Source: Achromobacter xylosoxidans (lineage in GTDB: Bacteria > Pseudomonadota > Gammaproteobacteria > Burkholderiales > Burkholderiaceae_B). Taken from it: a stretch of 64,000 nucleotides of DNA. Every line of letters begins with the position of its first letter. The first letter of the stretch is position 1. The translations under genes were made by a program, and so were the position numbers. The notes beneath the pieces were generated by a model. It made no database searches and was not told where the DNA came from. It saw only the letters and a list, made by a program, of their open reading frames with translations. Location of the stretch: NCBI RefSeq assembly GCF_001457475.1, contig NZ_LN831029.1, positions 6,749,183 through 6,813,182 on the forward strand. The letters are read 5' to 3'. Positions 41,028 through 49,721 of this stretch are shown piece after piece.

Positions 41028-42026
41028 TTATTTCTTGACCAGGCCGAAAGAGTCGGCCAGTTCGGCGTATTGCTTGACCTGCTGCTTCACGTAGGCATCG
41101 AGGTCGGCGCCGGTCTTGTTGAAGGGGAACAGTCCCTGCTGTTCGCGCAGCTTGGCGAACTCGGGCGCCGCGGCGACGCGATTGAAGGCGTTGACCCAGA
41201 ACTGGTAGTCGGCATCGGACACCTTGGGACCGACGTAGAAGCCGCGGATGATGGGCCAGACGATGTCGTAGCCCTGCTCTTTCGCGGTGGGCACCGTGCC
41301 CAGCTTGCCCGGCAGGCGCTGGTCGTTGAAGACCGCCAGCACGCGGATGGGAGCGCCGCCTTCGAGCATGGTGAAGGCCTCGGCGGCATCACCCATGTAG
41401 GCCTGGATATGGCCGCCGCGCAGCGCGGTCACGGCCTCGCCGCCGCCTTCGAAGGCAACGAAGCGCATCTTCTTGAAATCGACGCCGGCCGCCTTGGCGG
41501 TCAGTGCGGCTTTCATCCAGTCCTGGCTGCCGACGGTGCCGCCGGCGCCCAGCACGATCTTGGTCGGGTCCTGCTTGAAGGCTTCCATCAGGCCCTTCAG
41601 GTCGGTGTACGGCGAATCGTTGCGCACCACGGCCACACCGTAGTCGGTGCCGATGGCCGCCAGCCAGCGCACGTCGTCGACGTTGTACTTGCCGAACTTG
41701 CCTTGCGCCAGGTTCAGCAGCGAACCGCCCGAGAACGCCACGATGGTGCCGGGCTCGTTGGGGTGTTGGGCGACGATGTTGTTGTAGGCCACCGCGCCGA
41801 TGCCGCCCGGCATGTAGACGATGCGCATGGCGCTCTTGAGCGCCCCGCTCTGCTTCAGGCCCTCGGTGGCCAGGCGGCAGGTCAGGTCGAAGCCGCCGCC
41901 GGGTTGGGCCGGCGCGATGCATTCCGGCCGGCGCGGTTCGTCGGCGGCGTGGGCGGTGCCCAGGGACAGGGTGATCGCGCCGAGCGCCGCGACGGCGGCC
42001 AGGCGCAGCTTGAGGCTGGTCTGCAT
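41028..42026 (-). CDS. tctC: Tripartite tricarboxylate transporter binding protein TctC
   Basis: Periplasmic Bug-fold receptor, 332 residues, signal peptide ending GTAHA-AD (about residue 27). Motifs are PAQPGGGFDLTCRLATEGLK, VYMPGGIGAVAYNNIV, VLGAGGTVGSQDWMKAAL and FEGGGEAVTALRGGHIQAYM. The PGGGFDLT ligand loop is typical of true TctC proteins paired with TctAB, unlike the orphan Bug protein at 21.7 kb. Between the tctE kinase and tctB, so this is a full regulated tct locus. Confidence 0.93.
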   Translation of the reverse strand: MQTSLKLRLAAVAALGAITLSLGTAHAADEPRRPECIAPAQPGGGFDLTCRLATEGLKQSGALKSAMRIVYMPGGIGAVAYNNIVAQHPNEPGTIVAFSGGSLLNLAQGKFGKYNVDDVRWLAAIGTDYGVAVVRNDSPYTDLKGLMEAFKQDPTKIVLGAGGTVGSQDWMKAALTAKAAGVDFKKMRFVAFEGGGEAVTALRGGHIQAYMGDAAEAFTMLEGGAPIRVLAVFNDQRLPGKLGTVPTAKEQGYDIVWPIIRGFYVGPKVSDADYQFWVNAFNRVAAAPEFAKLREQQGLFPFNKTGADLDAYVKQQVKQYAELADSFGLVKK

Positions 42027-42138
42027 TCTTGCGTCTCCGAATTTATAGGTCTAGTCAGGGCTGGCGATCGAGGCGGTCTGTCGCCTGATCGGACTCCAGC
42101 GGATGCAACCGTACAAAATCGAAGCTTTCCAGAACCTT

Positions 42139-43623
42139 TCAAAAATCGCCATTTTCCTGGTGCGGCGCAACATACGGGGCCGTTTCCAGGGAAAACACCA
42201 GCGCCGCGCGCAGGCCGGCCAACGGCGTCCGGTTCTCCAGCACCAGGCGGGCGCCCAGCAATCCGGCGATGGTATCGACGATGGCCAGCCCCAATCCCGC
42301 GCCGGGCTTGTTCTTGCCGGCCGCGCCCCGGCGGAACCGGATGCCGGCGCGGGCAATGTCCTCGGCCGACATGCCCGGGCCGCTGTCCTCCACCGCCAGG
42401 CTGGCCTGACCGGCTTGGCGGCGCACCACCACGGTCACCACGCCACCCGGGGCGGTGTAGCGGATGGCGTTGTCGACCAGGTTGCTGGCGGCCTCGCGCA
42501 GCAGCCAGTCCACGCCCTGCACCACCAGCGGGTCGTCGCCGGCATCGAGCCCGATGTCGATCTGGCGGGCCCGGGCGGTCGGCAACAGGGTCCGGATGAC
42601 CCCGTGGGCCAGCGCGGCCAGATCCACCGGTTCGGCCGCCAGGCCGCCTTCGGCCAGCGAGGCGTCTTTAGCGCGCGCCAGGGCCAGCATCTGGTTGGTG
42701 GTGCGTACCGCCCTGTCCAACCCCTCCTGCATCGCCAGAAGGGCTGTACGGACCTCCTGGGGGCATGTTTCACGCAGGGCGTAGGCGGTCTGGGTCCGTA
42801 GGACCGACAGCGGCGTGCGCAATTGGTGCGAGGCGTCGTCCAGGAACTGGCTCTGGACCCTCGCCTGGGCCGCGTAGCGGGCCATGTGGAGGTTTACGGC
42901 GGCGACCAGGGGTAGGACCTCCCCTGGCATCTCGGACGCGCTGACGGGGCTTAAATCGTCCGCGGAGCGCCTTTCCACTTCCTGGCGCAGGCGCTCCAGG
43001 GGGCGCAGGGCCATGAAAACCCCCAGGACGATCACCAGCACGCTGATCAGGATCACGGCCAGGTCGCGTTCGACCGAACGCACCAGCACCTGGTGCAGGA
43101 AGGCCTGGCGGCTTTCCAGCCCTTCGGCGACCTGGACGATAACCCGTCCCCCTTTGTTTGCGTACAGCGGTGGATCCATGGCCCGCGCCAGCGCGGCCAC
43201 GCGTACGGGAGCCCCCTGGTAGGTGGCGTAGAAGAACTGCGGTTCGCCCGAAACCAGCGGCTGGGCCGGCATCGGCAGCCCGGGATGGCCGATCTCGGCC
43301 AGGCCGTCCTCGGTGGCCACGCGGTAGAACACGCTGCCATTGGCCGTCAACTCGAAAAATTCCAGCATCAGATACGGCTGCTCCATGGCTAATCCACCGC
43401 TGGCTGTGGATATGTTGTGGTCGATCGCGCGCAGCGCGCCGGCAAGCGAACGGTCGTAGGCAATGTCGACCTGGTTGCGCAGCTGGTGGTTGGACAGCCA
43501 CAGGGCGCCCATCATCACCAGCACCAGGGTGGGGATCAACCACCAGAGCAACTGCGTTTTCAGGGTGCGATTGCGGTTTTTTTTCCTGGAAACCGGGGTT
43601 TTTTCCGGAAAACTAGTTGTCAA
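42139..43623 (-). CDS. tctE: Sensor histidine kinase TctE (TTG start)
   Basis: Two-span membrane kinase, 494 residues. N-terminal segment LLWWLIPTLVLVMMGALWLS, a periplasmic sensor of about 140 residues, second segment DLAVILISVLVIVLGVFMAL, HAMP-like linker, then the phosphoacceptor DDASHQLRTPLSVLRTQ, N box EAASNLVDNAIRYTAPGG, and G boxes VEDSGPGMS and GAGLGLAIVDTIAG. No suitable ATG exists. TTG 43623 has GGAG seven bases upstream and overlaps tctD by 11 bp. It probably senses extracellular tricarboxylate and activates TctD for tctCBA. Ile71-Ser-Thr is encoded ATA-TCC-ACA, a near DnaA box. Confidence 0.9.
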   Translation of the reverse strand: MTTSFPEKTPVSRKKNRNRTLKTQLLWWLIPTLVLVMMGALWLSNHQLRNQVDIAYDRSLAGALRAIDHNISTASGGLAMEQPYLMLEFFELTANGSVFYRVATEDGLAEIGHPGLPMPAQPLVSGEPQFFYATYQGAPVRVAALARAMDPPLYANKGGRVIVQVAEGLESRQAFLHQVLVRSVERDLAVILISVLVIVLGVFMALRPLERLRQEVERRSADDLSPVSASEMPGEVLPLVAAVNLHMARYAAQARVQSQFLDDASHQLRTPLSVLRTQTAYALRETCPQEVRTALLAMQEGLDRAVRTTNQMLALARAKDASLAEGGLAAEPVDLAALAHGVIRTLLPTARARQIDIGLDAGDDPLVVQGVDWLLREAASNLVDNAIRYTAPGGVVTVVVRRQAGQASLAVEDSGPGMSAEDIARAGIRFRRGAAGKNKPGAGLGLAIVDTIAGLLGARLVLENRTPLAGLRAALVFSLETAPYVAPHQENGDF

Positions 43624-44290
43624 CAGCGTTCTCCAGGCAGTAGCCCATGCCCCGCATGGTGGTGATCTGCACGCCGGTTTCCGCCAATTTCTTGCGCAGG
43701 CGGTGTACCAGTACCTCGATGGCTTCGAGGTTGATGTCAGCATCGTCGGTCACGATGCGGTCGAGGATCTGCTGCTTGTTGATGGGTTCGCCGCTTTTCT
43801 GGATCAACACCCGCAGTACGGCGTGTTCACGTGGGGATAACTGCAAAGCCTGTCCCGAGACCGTGAACTTTTGCCCCGAAGTCTCGAAAACCAGGTTTCC
43901 CAGGGTGAGTCGCGGGTGTTCACGGCCACGGCTGCGACGCACCAGTGCGATCAGGCGCGCTTCCAACTCTTCCACAACAAACGGTTTCGGCAGGAAATCG
44001 TCCGCGCCTTCGTGAAGTGTCCCGATTTTTTCGGCCAATGAATCGCGCGCGGTCAGGACCAGCACCGGCGTGCGGTCGTCCCGCGCGCGGATCTTCGCCA
44101 GCAAGGTATGGCCATCCATGCCGGGAAGTCCCAGGTCGAGGATGACCGCATCGAATTCTTCGACGGCCAACCTTCTTTCGGCGACCAATCCGTCGTCAGC
44201 CCATTCGACAACGAAGCCCGCATGTCGGGCCAGGCTTCTGGACAGCCAGCGGGCAAGTTCCGCTTCGTCTTCTATCAGGAGGATGCGCAT
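43613..44290 (-). CDS. tctD: Response regulator TctD (OmpR family)
   Basis: 225 residues. Receiver domain with acidic pocket (IEDEAELARWL), phosphoacceptor in DAVILDLGLPGMDGHTLL, TARDSLAEKIGTLHEGADDF and the PKPFVVEELEARL lysine. The C-terminal winged helix has LQLSPREHAVLRVLIQKSGE and VHRLRKKLAETGVQITTMRG. First gene of the tctDE-CBA run; a 12-bp palindrome CTTTATATAAAG lies 68 bp upstream and could be part of its promoter or a binding site. Confidence 0.95.
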   Translation of the reverse strand: MRILLIEDEAELARWLSRSLARHAGFVVEWADDGLVAERRLAVEEFDAVILDLGLPGMDGHTLLAKIRARDDRTPVLVLTARDSLAEKIGTLHEGADDFLPKPFVVEELEARLIALVRRSRGREHPRLTLGNLVFETSGQKFTVSGQALQLSPREHAVLRVLIQKSGEPINKQQILDRIVTDDADINLEAIEVLVHRLRKKLAETGVQITTMRGMGYCLENAVDN

Positions 44291-44781
44291 GGACGGAGTC
44301 CGGGGGGGTGTGGCTGGGAGATAGGAGAAAGCATGTTTGTCTTTTCCCTGTATTTCTCTTTATATAAAGACTAATGATTAATAAGGCCTGTGGATAACTA
44401 CCTTAACCTTGGAAACCCGTTTTTTTTCATCGACTTGCGGGCGTTTTTGGCTGTGCAAGAACTCTGTGTGGAAAAAGAGCCGAAGTTGGACAAGATTTCG
44501 GACCTCGTCCAAAACCCCTGCTTGTTCAACTCGCCTCCACACAATGTGCACAACCTGCCGCCTTAGGAGTTATCCACAGCCCTCTTCTGCCAAACCGGGT
44601 CGGGCAGCGGCACTTTTACCCCGAAAAAACGCTGGTTGCCTACCCTGGTTTTCGCCTCTTTGCAGGCCCGTAAAGGCCCCTGGAGGCGTTGCCCGAATCG
44701 GCCCTGTGAGGGGTGGCGTCCCGCCGTGGTTGACGTCCGGCTGAACAAAAAGTGAGCAGGTTTCCGCCGTAGAATCCGCCC
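44291..44781. promoter_or_regulatory. Divergent tctD / channel-gene intergenic region with two DnaA boxes
   Basis: A 491-bp gap without a credible gene. It contains CTTTATATAAAG (44358-44369) and AT-rich DNA near the tctD start. Two perfect DnaA 9-mers lie in opposite orientation, TGTGGATAA (44389-44397) and TTATCCACA (44570-44578). Between them are further TGTGG elements. Promoters for tctD (left) and the channel gene (right) must lie here but I could not fix the latter. Confidence 0.6.
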
Positions 44782-46176
44782 ATGGCAAGACAACTCAGAA
44801 TCAAGAAACCGGCCTGGGCAACCTGGCTGAGAGGCCGTTTGCTGGCCGACAATCTTCCTGCGACGCTGTGCGCGGCAGCCCTGATGGGGCTGGCCGGCGC
44901 GCTGGCAACGGTGATCTTTCGGGAACTGCTGGGCTGGATCCAGATGCTGCTGGGCGGGGTCGATTCGCCGCATGGCATGGTGTCGCTGGCGCGCGGCATG
45001 TCGTCCTGGGAACGGCTGCTGCTGCCGGCGGCCGGCGGCGCGATCGCCGGGTTGATCCTGCAGGTGGCCGCTCGCCGGCTGCCGCCGCGCGGGGCCGCCG
45101 ACTATATGGAGGCCATTGCCATCGGCCGCGGCGTGATCGGCTTTCGCCAGACCGTGGCGCGTAGCATTTCTTCTTTGTTTTCAATCGGTTCCGGGGCTTC
45201 GATTGGCCGCGAAGGGCCGATGGTGCAGTTGGCGGCGATGTTCTCGTCGTTGTCGGGCCGCTACCTGGTGCTGCCGCCGCGGCATCTGCGGCTGCTGGTG
45301 GCGTGCGGCGCCACCGCCGGGATCACGGCCGCCTATAACGCGCCGATTGCCGGCGCGCTGTTCATTTCTGAGATCGTCTATGGCGCCATAGCGTCGGCCA
45401 CCCTGGTGCCGCTGGTGGTGTCATCGGTGGTCGCCAACATCGTGACGCGCCAGATCCTGCACTACGACGCGGTGTTCCATATGCCGCCGTTCGATTTCGT
45501 GTCGGGCTGGGAAGTGGCCAATTACCTGGGGCTGGGCCTCATCGCAGGGATGGTGGCGCCGCAATTCCTGCGGTTCCTGGATGCATCGAAGGCGCTGTTT
45601 CGTCGGCTGACGCTGCCGTTGTGGGCCAAGATGGCGCTCGGCGGACTGGTGGTGGGCGCCCTGTCGGTGTTCAAGCCCGAGGTCTGGGGCAACGGCTACA
45701 GCGTGGTCAACAGCATGCTGCATACCGACGAATGGGCCTGGCAGGCGGTGGCGGCGATCCTGCTGTTCAAGATCGTGGCCACCGGCGCCAGCGTCGGTTC
45801 CGGCGCGATCGGCGGGGTATTCACGCCGACGCTGTTCGTGGGGGCTGCCGTCGGCGCCCTGTATGGTTCCGGTTTGCATGCGCTGTTTCCCGCCGGCGAC
45901 CTGTCCGCGGTATCGAGCTACGCGGTGGTGGGCATGGGGGCGTTGCTGGCGGCCACGACCTACGCGCCGCTGATGTCGATATTGATGATTTTCGAGATGA
46001 CGTTGAGCTATGAGGTGATGTTGCCGTTGATGCTGGCGTGCATCACGGGTTTTGTCATTGCGCAGCGCATTCGACCGGATTCGGTGTACGCGAAGTCATT
46101 GGCCAGCAATCGTCTTGCGCGCGAGACCTTGAAGGGGGCGCTCGCGTTGACGGCGGGAAAGTCTCGAGATGCGTGA
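44782..46176 (+). CDS. clcB: ClC-family chloride channel/antiporter, ClcB type
   Basis: Polytopic ClC protein of 464 residues. The gating-glutamate motif GREGPMVQLAAMFSSLSGRY and the late SGAIGGVFTPTLFVGAAVGA anion-site motif are present. The first selectivity motif (GSGIP in E. coli ClcA) is replaced by RGAADYMEAIAIG, as in ClcB-type proteins. At the position of the proton glutamate of ClcA (second E of IEEM) this protein has ISEIV, i.e. isoleucine by my alignment. This suggests channel-like or altered coupling. Single gene, divergent from tctD. Confidence 0.85.
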   Translation: MARQLRIKKPAWATWLRGRLLADNLPATLCAAALMGLAGALATVIFRELLGWIQMLLGGVDSPHGMVSLARGMSSWERLLLPAAGGAIAGLILQVAARRLPPRGAADYMEAIAIGRGVIGFRQTVARSISSLFSIGSGASIGREGPMVQLAAMFSSLSGRYLVLPPRHLRLLVACGATAGITAAYNAPIAGALFISEIVYGAIASATLVPLVVSSVVANIVTRQILHYDAVFHMPPFDFVSGWEVANYLGLGLIAGMVAPQFLRFLDASKALFRRLTLPLWAKMALGGLVVGALSVFKPEVWGNGYSVVNSMLHTDEWAWQAVAAILLFKIVATGASVGSGAIGGVFTPTLFVGAAVGALYGSGLHALFPAGDLSAVSSYAVVGMGALLAATTYAPLMSILMIFEMTLSYEVMLPLMLACITGFVIAQRIRPDSVYAKSLASNRLARETLKGALALTAGKSRDA

Positions 46177-46227
46177 TTCTGGAATTTCCTCTCCTGGAAT
46201 TTCCTCTTTAAGTGCCTTGAAGATAGG

Positions 46228-46271
46228 TATGAGCAAAAGCTCATATTCTATAAATGAGCAATTGCTCATTT
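46228..46271. promoter_or_regulatory. Twin operator-like palindromes between convergent genes
   Basis: TATGAGC-AAAA-GCTCATA (46228-46245) and AAATGAGCAATTGCTCATTT (46252-46271) share the TGAGC/GCTCA half-sites and are spaced about one to two helical turns apart, with TATAGAAT-like DNA between on the minus strand. Just before is a direct repeat of TGGAATTTCCTCT. They lie in the 104-bp gap between two genes that end toward each other, where no promoter is needed. Confidence 0.55.
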
Positions 46272-46280
46272 AATGTGGAG

Positions 46281-46736
46281 TCACGGATCAAGCTGCTTGG
46301 TCATGAATACCCGCTTCAAGCCTATTTCCTCGGCGCGGTGGGTCTCGACATAGCCATAGCGTTGATAGATGGCGATGTTCTCGATCATCGCTTCCTGTGT
46401 GTATAGCCGGATGCGGCGGTAGCCCGCCTGCCGCGCCACGCTCTCCGCCCATCGCATCAGTTCGCGGCCATAGCCACGTCCTTGCGCAGCGGGCGAGACC
46501 GCCACGTTGTCCAGCAGCAGGCAGTCCCTTTCATGCACCAGGACCAGCACGGCCTGGATACCGGCTTCGTCCTCCACTACTTGCACCTGTCCCCGGACGA
46601 TACGTGCGCGGTAGTCGTCGCGCATTGGTCCCGGCGTGGCGCCGATGCGCGCGACGTAATGGCGATAGGCATCGTGGACGATGTGCTCCACCGTGGGCAG
46701 ATCCTCCGCGACGGCGGGGCGGATGATGTGTCCCAT
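46281..46736 (-). CDS. GNAT-family N-acetyltransferase
   Basis: Small acetyltransferase, 151 residues. Acetyl-CoA loop VSPAAQGRGYGRELMRWAES (about 81-100) with the Q-x-x-G-x-G/A pattern, and the ending IRLYTQEAMIENIAIYQRYG. The acceptor substrate cannot be inferred. It converges with the channel gene and diverges from the low-GC gene to its right. The twin palindromes lie just past its stop. Confidence 0.88.
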   Translation of the reverse strand: MGHIIRPAVAEDLPTVEHIVHDAYRHYVARIGATPGPMRDDYRARIVRGQVQVVEDEAGIQAVLVLVHERDCLLLDNVAVSPAAQGRGYGRELMRWAESVARQAGYRRIRLYTQEAMIENIAIYQRYGYVETHRAEEIGLKRVFMTKQLDP

Positions 46737-46867
46737 GTCGTGGCTCCAATCGGTTGGTTTCGAAAAAAAACCAATACTGAATCCTTCAGACCTATAATTT
46801 CCTGAAATACGTGCATATGCTAACTATTTCTACCAGCTGTATAGATGGAAATTTGGAGACCTGAGTT

Positions 46868-48205
46868 TTGTTCAAGAAATTGAGATCCAGACTGTTGCTG
46901 TCCTTGGCGGCCATTGTCGTCGCGGGTGGCTATGTCTACAAAAACGTTGCGGAGAACGGCCAGGCCTCACAGCAAACAGCACAAGCATCCATTACCACTG
47001 AGGAGTACCTGAGTCGTTTTGATCCTGAACGGTACATGCGTATCGGGACGGACTACTTCAATCCGAGATACAGCCCGAGTCGACTCAATAAGCCGATTGA
47101 TCAGATCGACATAACGTACGACTACCCATTTGCGTACCTTGCCAAGGTCGAGAAAAAGCTGGCAGATGTTGACCGTCTGACTGCCCTGCGAGAGATCTTC
47201 AAGAAATTGACCGCAGGCGCGAAAACAAACCAGGAACGCCACCTGGCCGTCCTGGACTTCCTCTACAAGGCGGCGTACCACAATCCGTATGTCCAACCGA
47301 TGTACGAAGACAAACAAGCAGTATTCGATCCGATTGTGCTTCTCAAGCTGGGCGAAATGCGTTGTGGTGGTGTTGCCCGTGTTGCCGCAGACTTGTTCGA
47401 AGCGGCGGGCTACAAGACCAGTCTGGTGCAAGCCCATGCCCATATCACCACGGAGATTTATTACGACGGAGGTTGGCACCTCTTTGAAGCTGACCTTGTG
47501 GGCGGCCCCCCCGTAATGATCAATGGGCGTATCCCTTCCGTTGCCGAACTCGCAAACAACCCATTTCTCATCGATAAGTCCCCTTCTCATTTCCTGGTGT
47601 ACGTGGCTCCGGGGCCAAGTGGCGGGGGGGATAAATCTCCAGTCTATCCGTCCTACTACTACTTCTCCAGTCAAGCCCTGGCGGGCCTTGACGCGGCTTA
47701 CTACTACAAGACCGCCACGCCGGAAGAGGCTGCGGACTCCAAGTGGTATGGATGGAACTATTACGAGACGACTACCAATCGCTGGAAACTCACCGACTTT
47801 GGACCGAAGTACGAACCTGATCCACCTGATTTCAAGAACGTGAAAGTGAAAAGGGGAAAATTCCTCGTTGAATGGTTGCCCGCGCGCGACTCGGACAATG
47901 ATCTTCTTGGCTATCGTGTCTATGTGTCGTCGCGCAGCAGGGGATGGAATTATCAGGACATCGACGCGCCCGAGAGCGTCAAAAAGTACTTCGTGGGTGG
48001 CTGGAAGCCGGAAATGTACGACAGTCTGTACAAAACGCCGCCCAAGGATGTCGCGTTCCTGGAAACTAAATCAACCCATATAGAACTCCCCGCTCCCAAG
48101 GGAGGTGGCCCGCTCTATGTGACCGTAATGCCGTTCGATAAGCATGGCGAATCGGTGGGCAGGCGCCTTTACAACATGTCGGCGGAGTTGAAGCTGTCCC
48201 TCTGA
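46868..48205 (+). CDS. Secreted transglutaminase-like protein with C-terminal Fn3-like domain (low GC, TTG start)
   Basis: 445 residues. TTG start at 46868 with GGAG nine bases upstream; the only nearby ATG is in a frame that stops at once. An N-terminal signal anchor (LLLSLAAIVVAGGYVYKN) exports the rest. A papain/transglutaminase-like core has Cys in KLGEMRCGGVARVAADLFEA, His in AHAHITTEIYYDGGWHLFEA and Asp in the following FEAD. From about residue 315 a beta-rich segment (FLVEWLPARDSDNDLLGYRV) resembles fibronectin type III. Codon use and base composition are clearly less GC-rich than neighbours, suggesting horizontal origin. Function unknown: peptide hydrolysis, cross-linking or polysaccharide-associated roles are all possible. 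Confidence 0.7.
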   Translation: MFKKLRSRLLLSLAAIVVAGGYVYKNVAENGQASQQTAQASITTEEYLSRFDPERYMRIGTDYFNPRYSPSRLNKPIDQIDITYDYPFAYLAKVEKKLADVDRLTALREIFKKLTAGAKTNQERHLAVLDFLYKAAYHNPYVQPMYEDKQAVFDPIVLLKLGEMRCGGVARVAADLFEAAGYKTSLVQAHAHITTEIYYDGGWHLFEADLVGGPPVMINGRIPSVAELANNPFLIDKSPSHFLVYVAPGPSGGGDKSPVYPSYYYFSSQALAGLDAAYYYKTATPEEAADSKWYGWNYYETTTNRWKLTDFGPKYEPDPPDFKNVKVKRGKFLVEWLPARDSDNDLLGYRVYVSSRSRGWNYQDIDAPESVKKYFVGGWKPEMYDSLYKTPPKDVAFLETKSTHIELPAPKGGGPLYVTVMPFDKHGESVGRRLYNMSAELKLSL

Positions 48206-48256
48206 GGGGCGGGGCTCTCAGCGCAGGTGGCGAGACGGTGGCAGAAACGGGTAACG

Positions 48257-49609
48257 CTACTTCCCGATGCAAAAGCTGGAAAAGATCTCGCCCAACAAAT
48301 CATCGCTGGTGAACTTCCCGGTGATGCTCGACAGGCTGTCATGCGCCAGCCGCAGTTCCTCGGCGAACAGGTCCAGCACGCGGTCGTCCTGTTCAGCGTG
48401 TTCCACGGCCAGCGCCAGGTGATCGGCGGCATCCTGCAGCGCGTGCAGGTGCCGTTCGCGCGCCAGCCAGGGCGACTCGGCGCCGGGATTCCAGCCGGCG
48501 ATGCGTAGCAGCTCGGCGCGCAGCGCGTCCAGGCCCGCGCCGCGCTTGGCCGAGATGCCGAGTTCGCCGGGGCCGGCCGCAAAGGCTGTGGATAACAGGT
48601 CCACCTTGTTGAAAACCTTCAGCACTGGCGTGCGCGGCGGCAGGCGCGCGGTGATCTGCGCGTCCAGTTCGTCGCCGGGCTGGGTGGCGTCCTGCAGGTG
48701 CAGGATGACGTCGGCGCGCTCGATTTCCTGCCAGCTGCGGGCGATGCCGATGCTTTCCACGGTGTCCTCGGTTTCGCGCAGGCCGGCGGTGTCGACGATG
48801 TGCAGCGGCACGCCGTCGATATGGATCTGTTGCACCACTTTGTCGCGCGTGGTGCCGGCGATCGGTGTGACGATGGCAACGTCGTCGCCGGCCAGGGCAT
48901 TGAGCAGGCTGGATTTGCCGACGTTGGGCTGGCCGGCCAGCACCACATGCAGGCCTTCGCGCAGGATCACACCCTGGCGCGCCTGGGCGATGAGATGACC
49001 GAGGTCGCCGGCCAGCTTTTCCAGCGTGGGGCGCGCCTGGTATTTCTCGAGGAAGTCGATTTCCTCTTCGGGAAAATCGAGCGTGGCCTCGACCAGCATG
49101 CGCAGGTGGATGATGCGGTCGGACAGGTCGTTGACGCGCGCCGAGAAGTCGCCCGACAGCGACGCCATGGCGCCGCGCGCGGCGGCCACCGACGAGGCTT
49201 CGATCAAATCGGCGACGGCCTCGGCCTGCGCCAGATCCATGCGGTCATTGAGGAACGCGCGGCGGGTGAATTCACCCGGCTCGGCCAGCCGCAGGCCCAG
49301 GTCGCGGCCCGCCGCCAGGCAGCTGTCGAGCACGCGGCGCAGGACCGCGGGTCCGCCGTGGCCCTGCAGTTCCAGCACGTCTTCGCCGGTGTAGGAATGC
49401 GGCCCCTTGAAGTACAGCGCGATGCCTTCGTCGAGCAGTTCGCCATCGACCGCCTTGAACGGCAGATAGTGCGCGTGACGCGGCGTGAGTTCGCGCTGGA
49501 ACAGGCGACGCACCAATTCGGACAGGTCCGCACCAGAAACGCGCACGACACCGATGCCACCTCTTCCGGGGGCGGTTGCAATGGCGGCAATAGGGGCATG
49601 GACGGACAT
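48257..49609 (-). CDS. mnmE: tRNA modification GTPase MnmE
   Basis: Partner of MnmG in wobble uridine modification. 450 residues from [20 protein letters not shown]; an ATG nine codons upstream is less family-like. The N-terminal tetrahydrofolate-binding domain is followed by the helical domain and inserted G domain ([38 protein letters not shown]). The protein ends in the catalytic C-terminal CIGK. Residues Leu339-Ser-Thr are encoded TTA-TCC-ACA, forming a perfect DnaA box at 48587-48595. In relatives this gene lies directly between yidC and mnmG; here accessory genes separate it on both sides. Confidence 0.96.
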   Translation of the reverse strand: MSVHAPIAAIATAPGRGGIGVVRVSGADLSELVRRLFQRELTPRHAHYLPFKAVDGELLDEGIALYFKGPHSYTGEDVLELQGHGGPAVLRRVLDSCLAAGRDLGLRLAEPGEFTRRAFLNDRMDLAQAEAVADLIEASSVAAARGAMASLSGDFSARVNDLSDRIIHLRMLVEATLDFPEEEIDFLEKYQARPTLEKLAGDLGHLIAQARQGVILREGLHVVLAGQPNVGKSSLLNALAGDDVAIVTPIAGTTRDKVVQQIHIDGVPLHIVDTAGLRETEDTVESIGIARSWQEIERADVILHLQDATQPGDELDAQITARLPPRTPVLKVFNKVDLLSTAFAAGPGELGISAKRGAGLDALRAELLRIAGWNPGAESPWLARERHLHALQDAADHLALAVEHAEQDDRVLDLFAEELRLAHDSLSSITGKFTSDDLLGEIFSSFCIGK

Positions 49610-49721
49610 ATCGGGGACAACGCGAGGCAAGGACAATAGGGGAATATAACTGTTGCGCGGGGCCTTGTTTGCTGGTTAAGGTGCGCCAGAGGTTTAAAAC
49701 CCGAAACAACCCTGGGAGATC

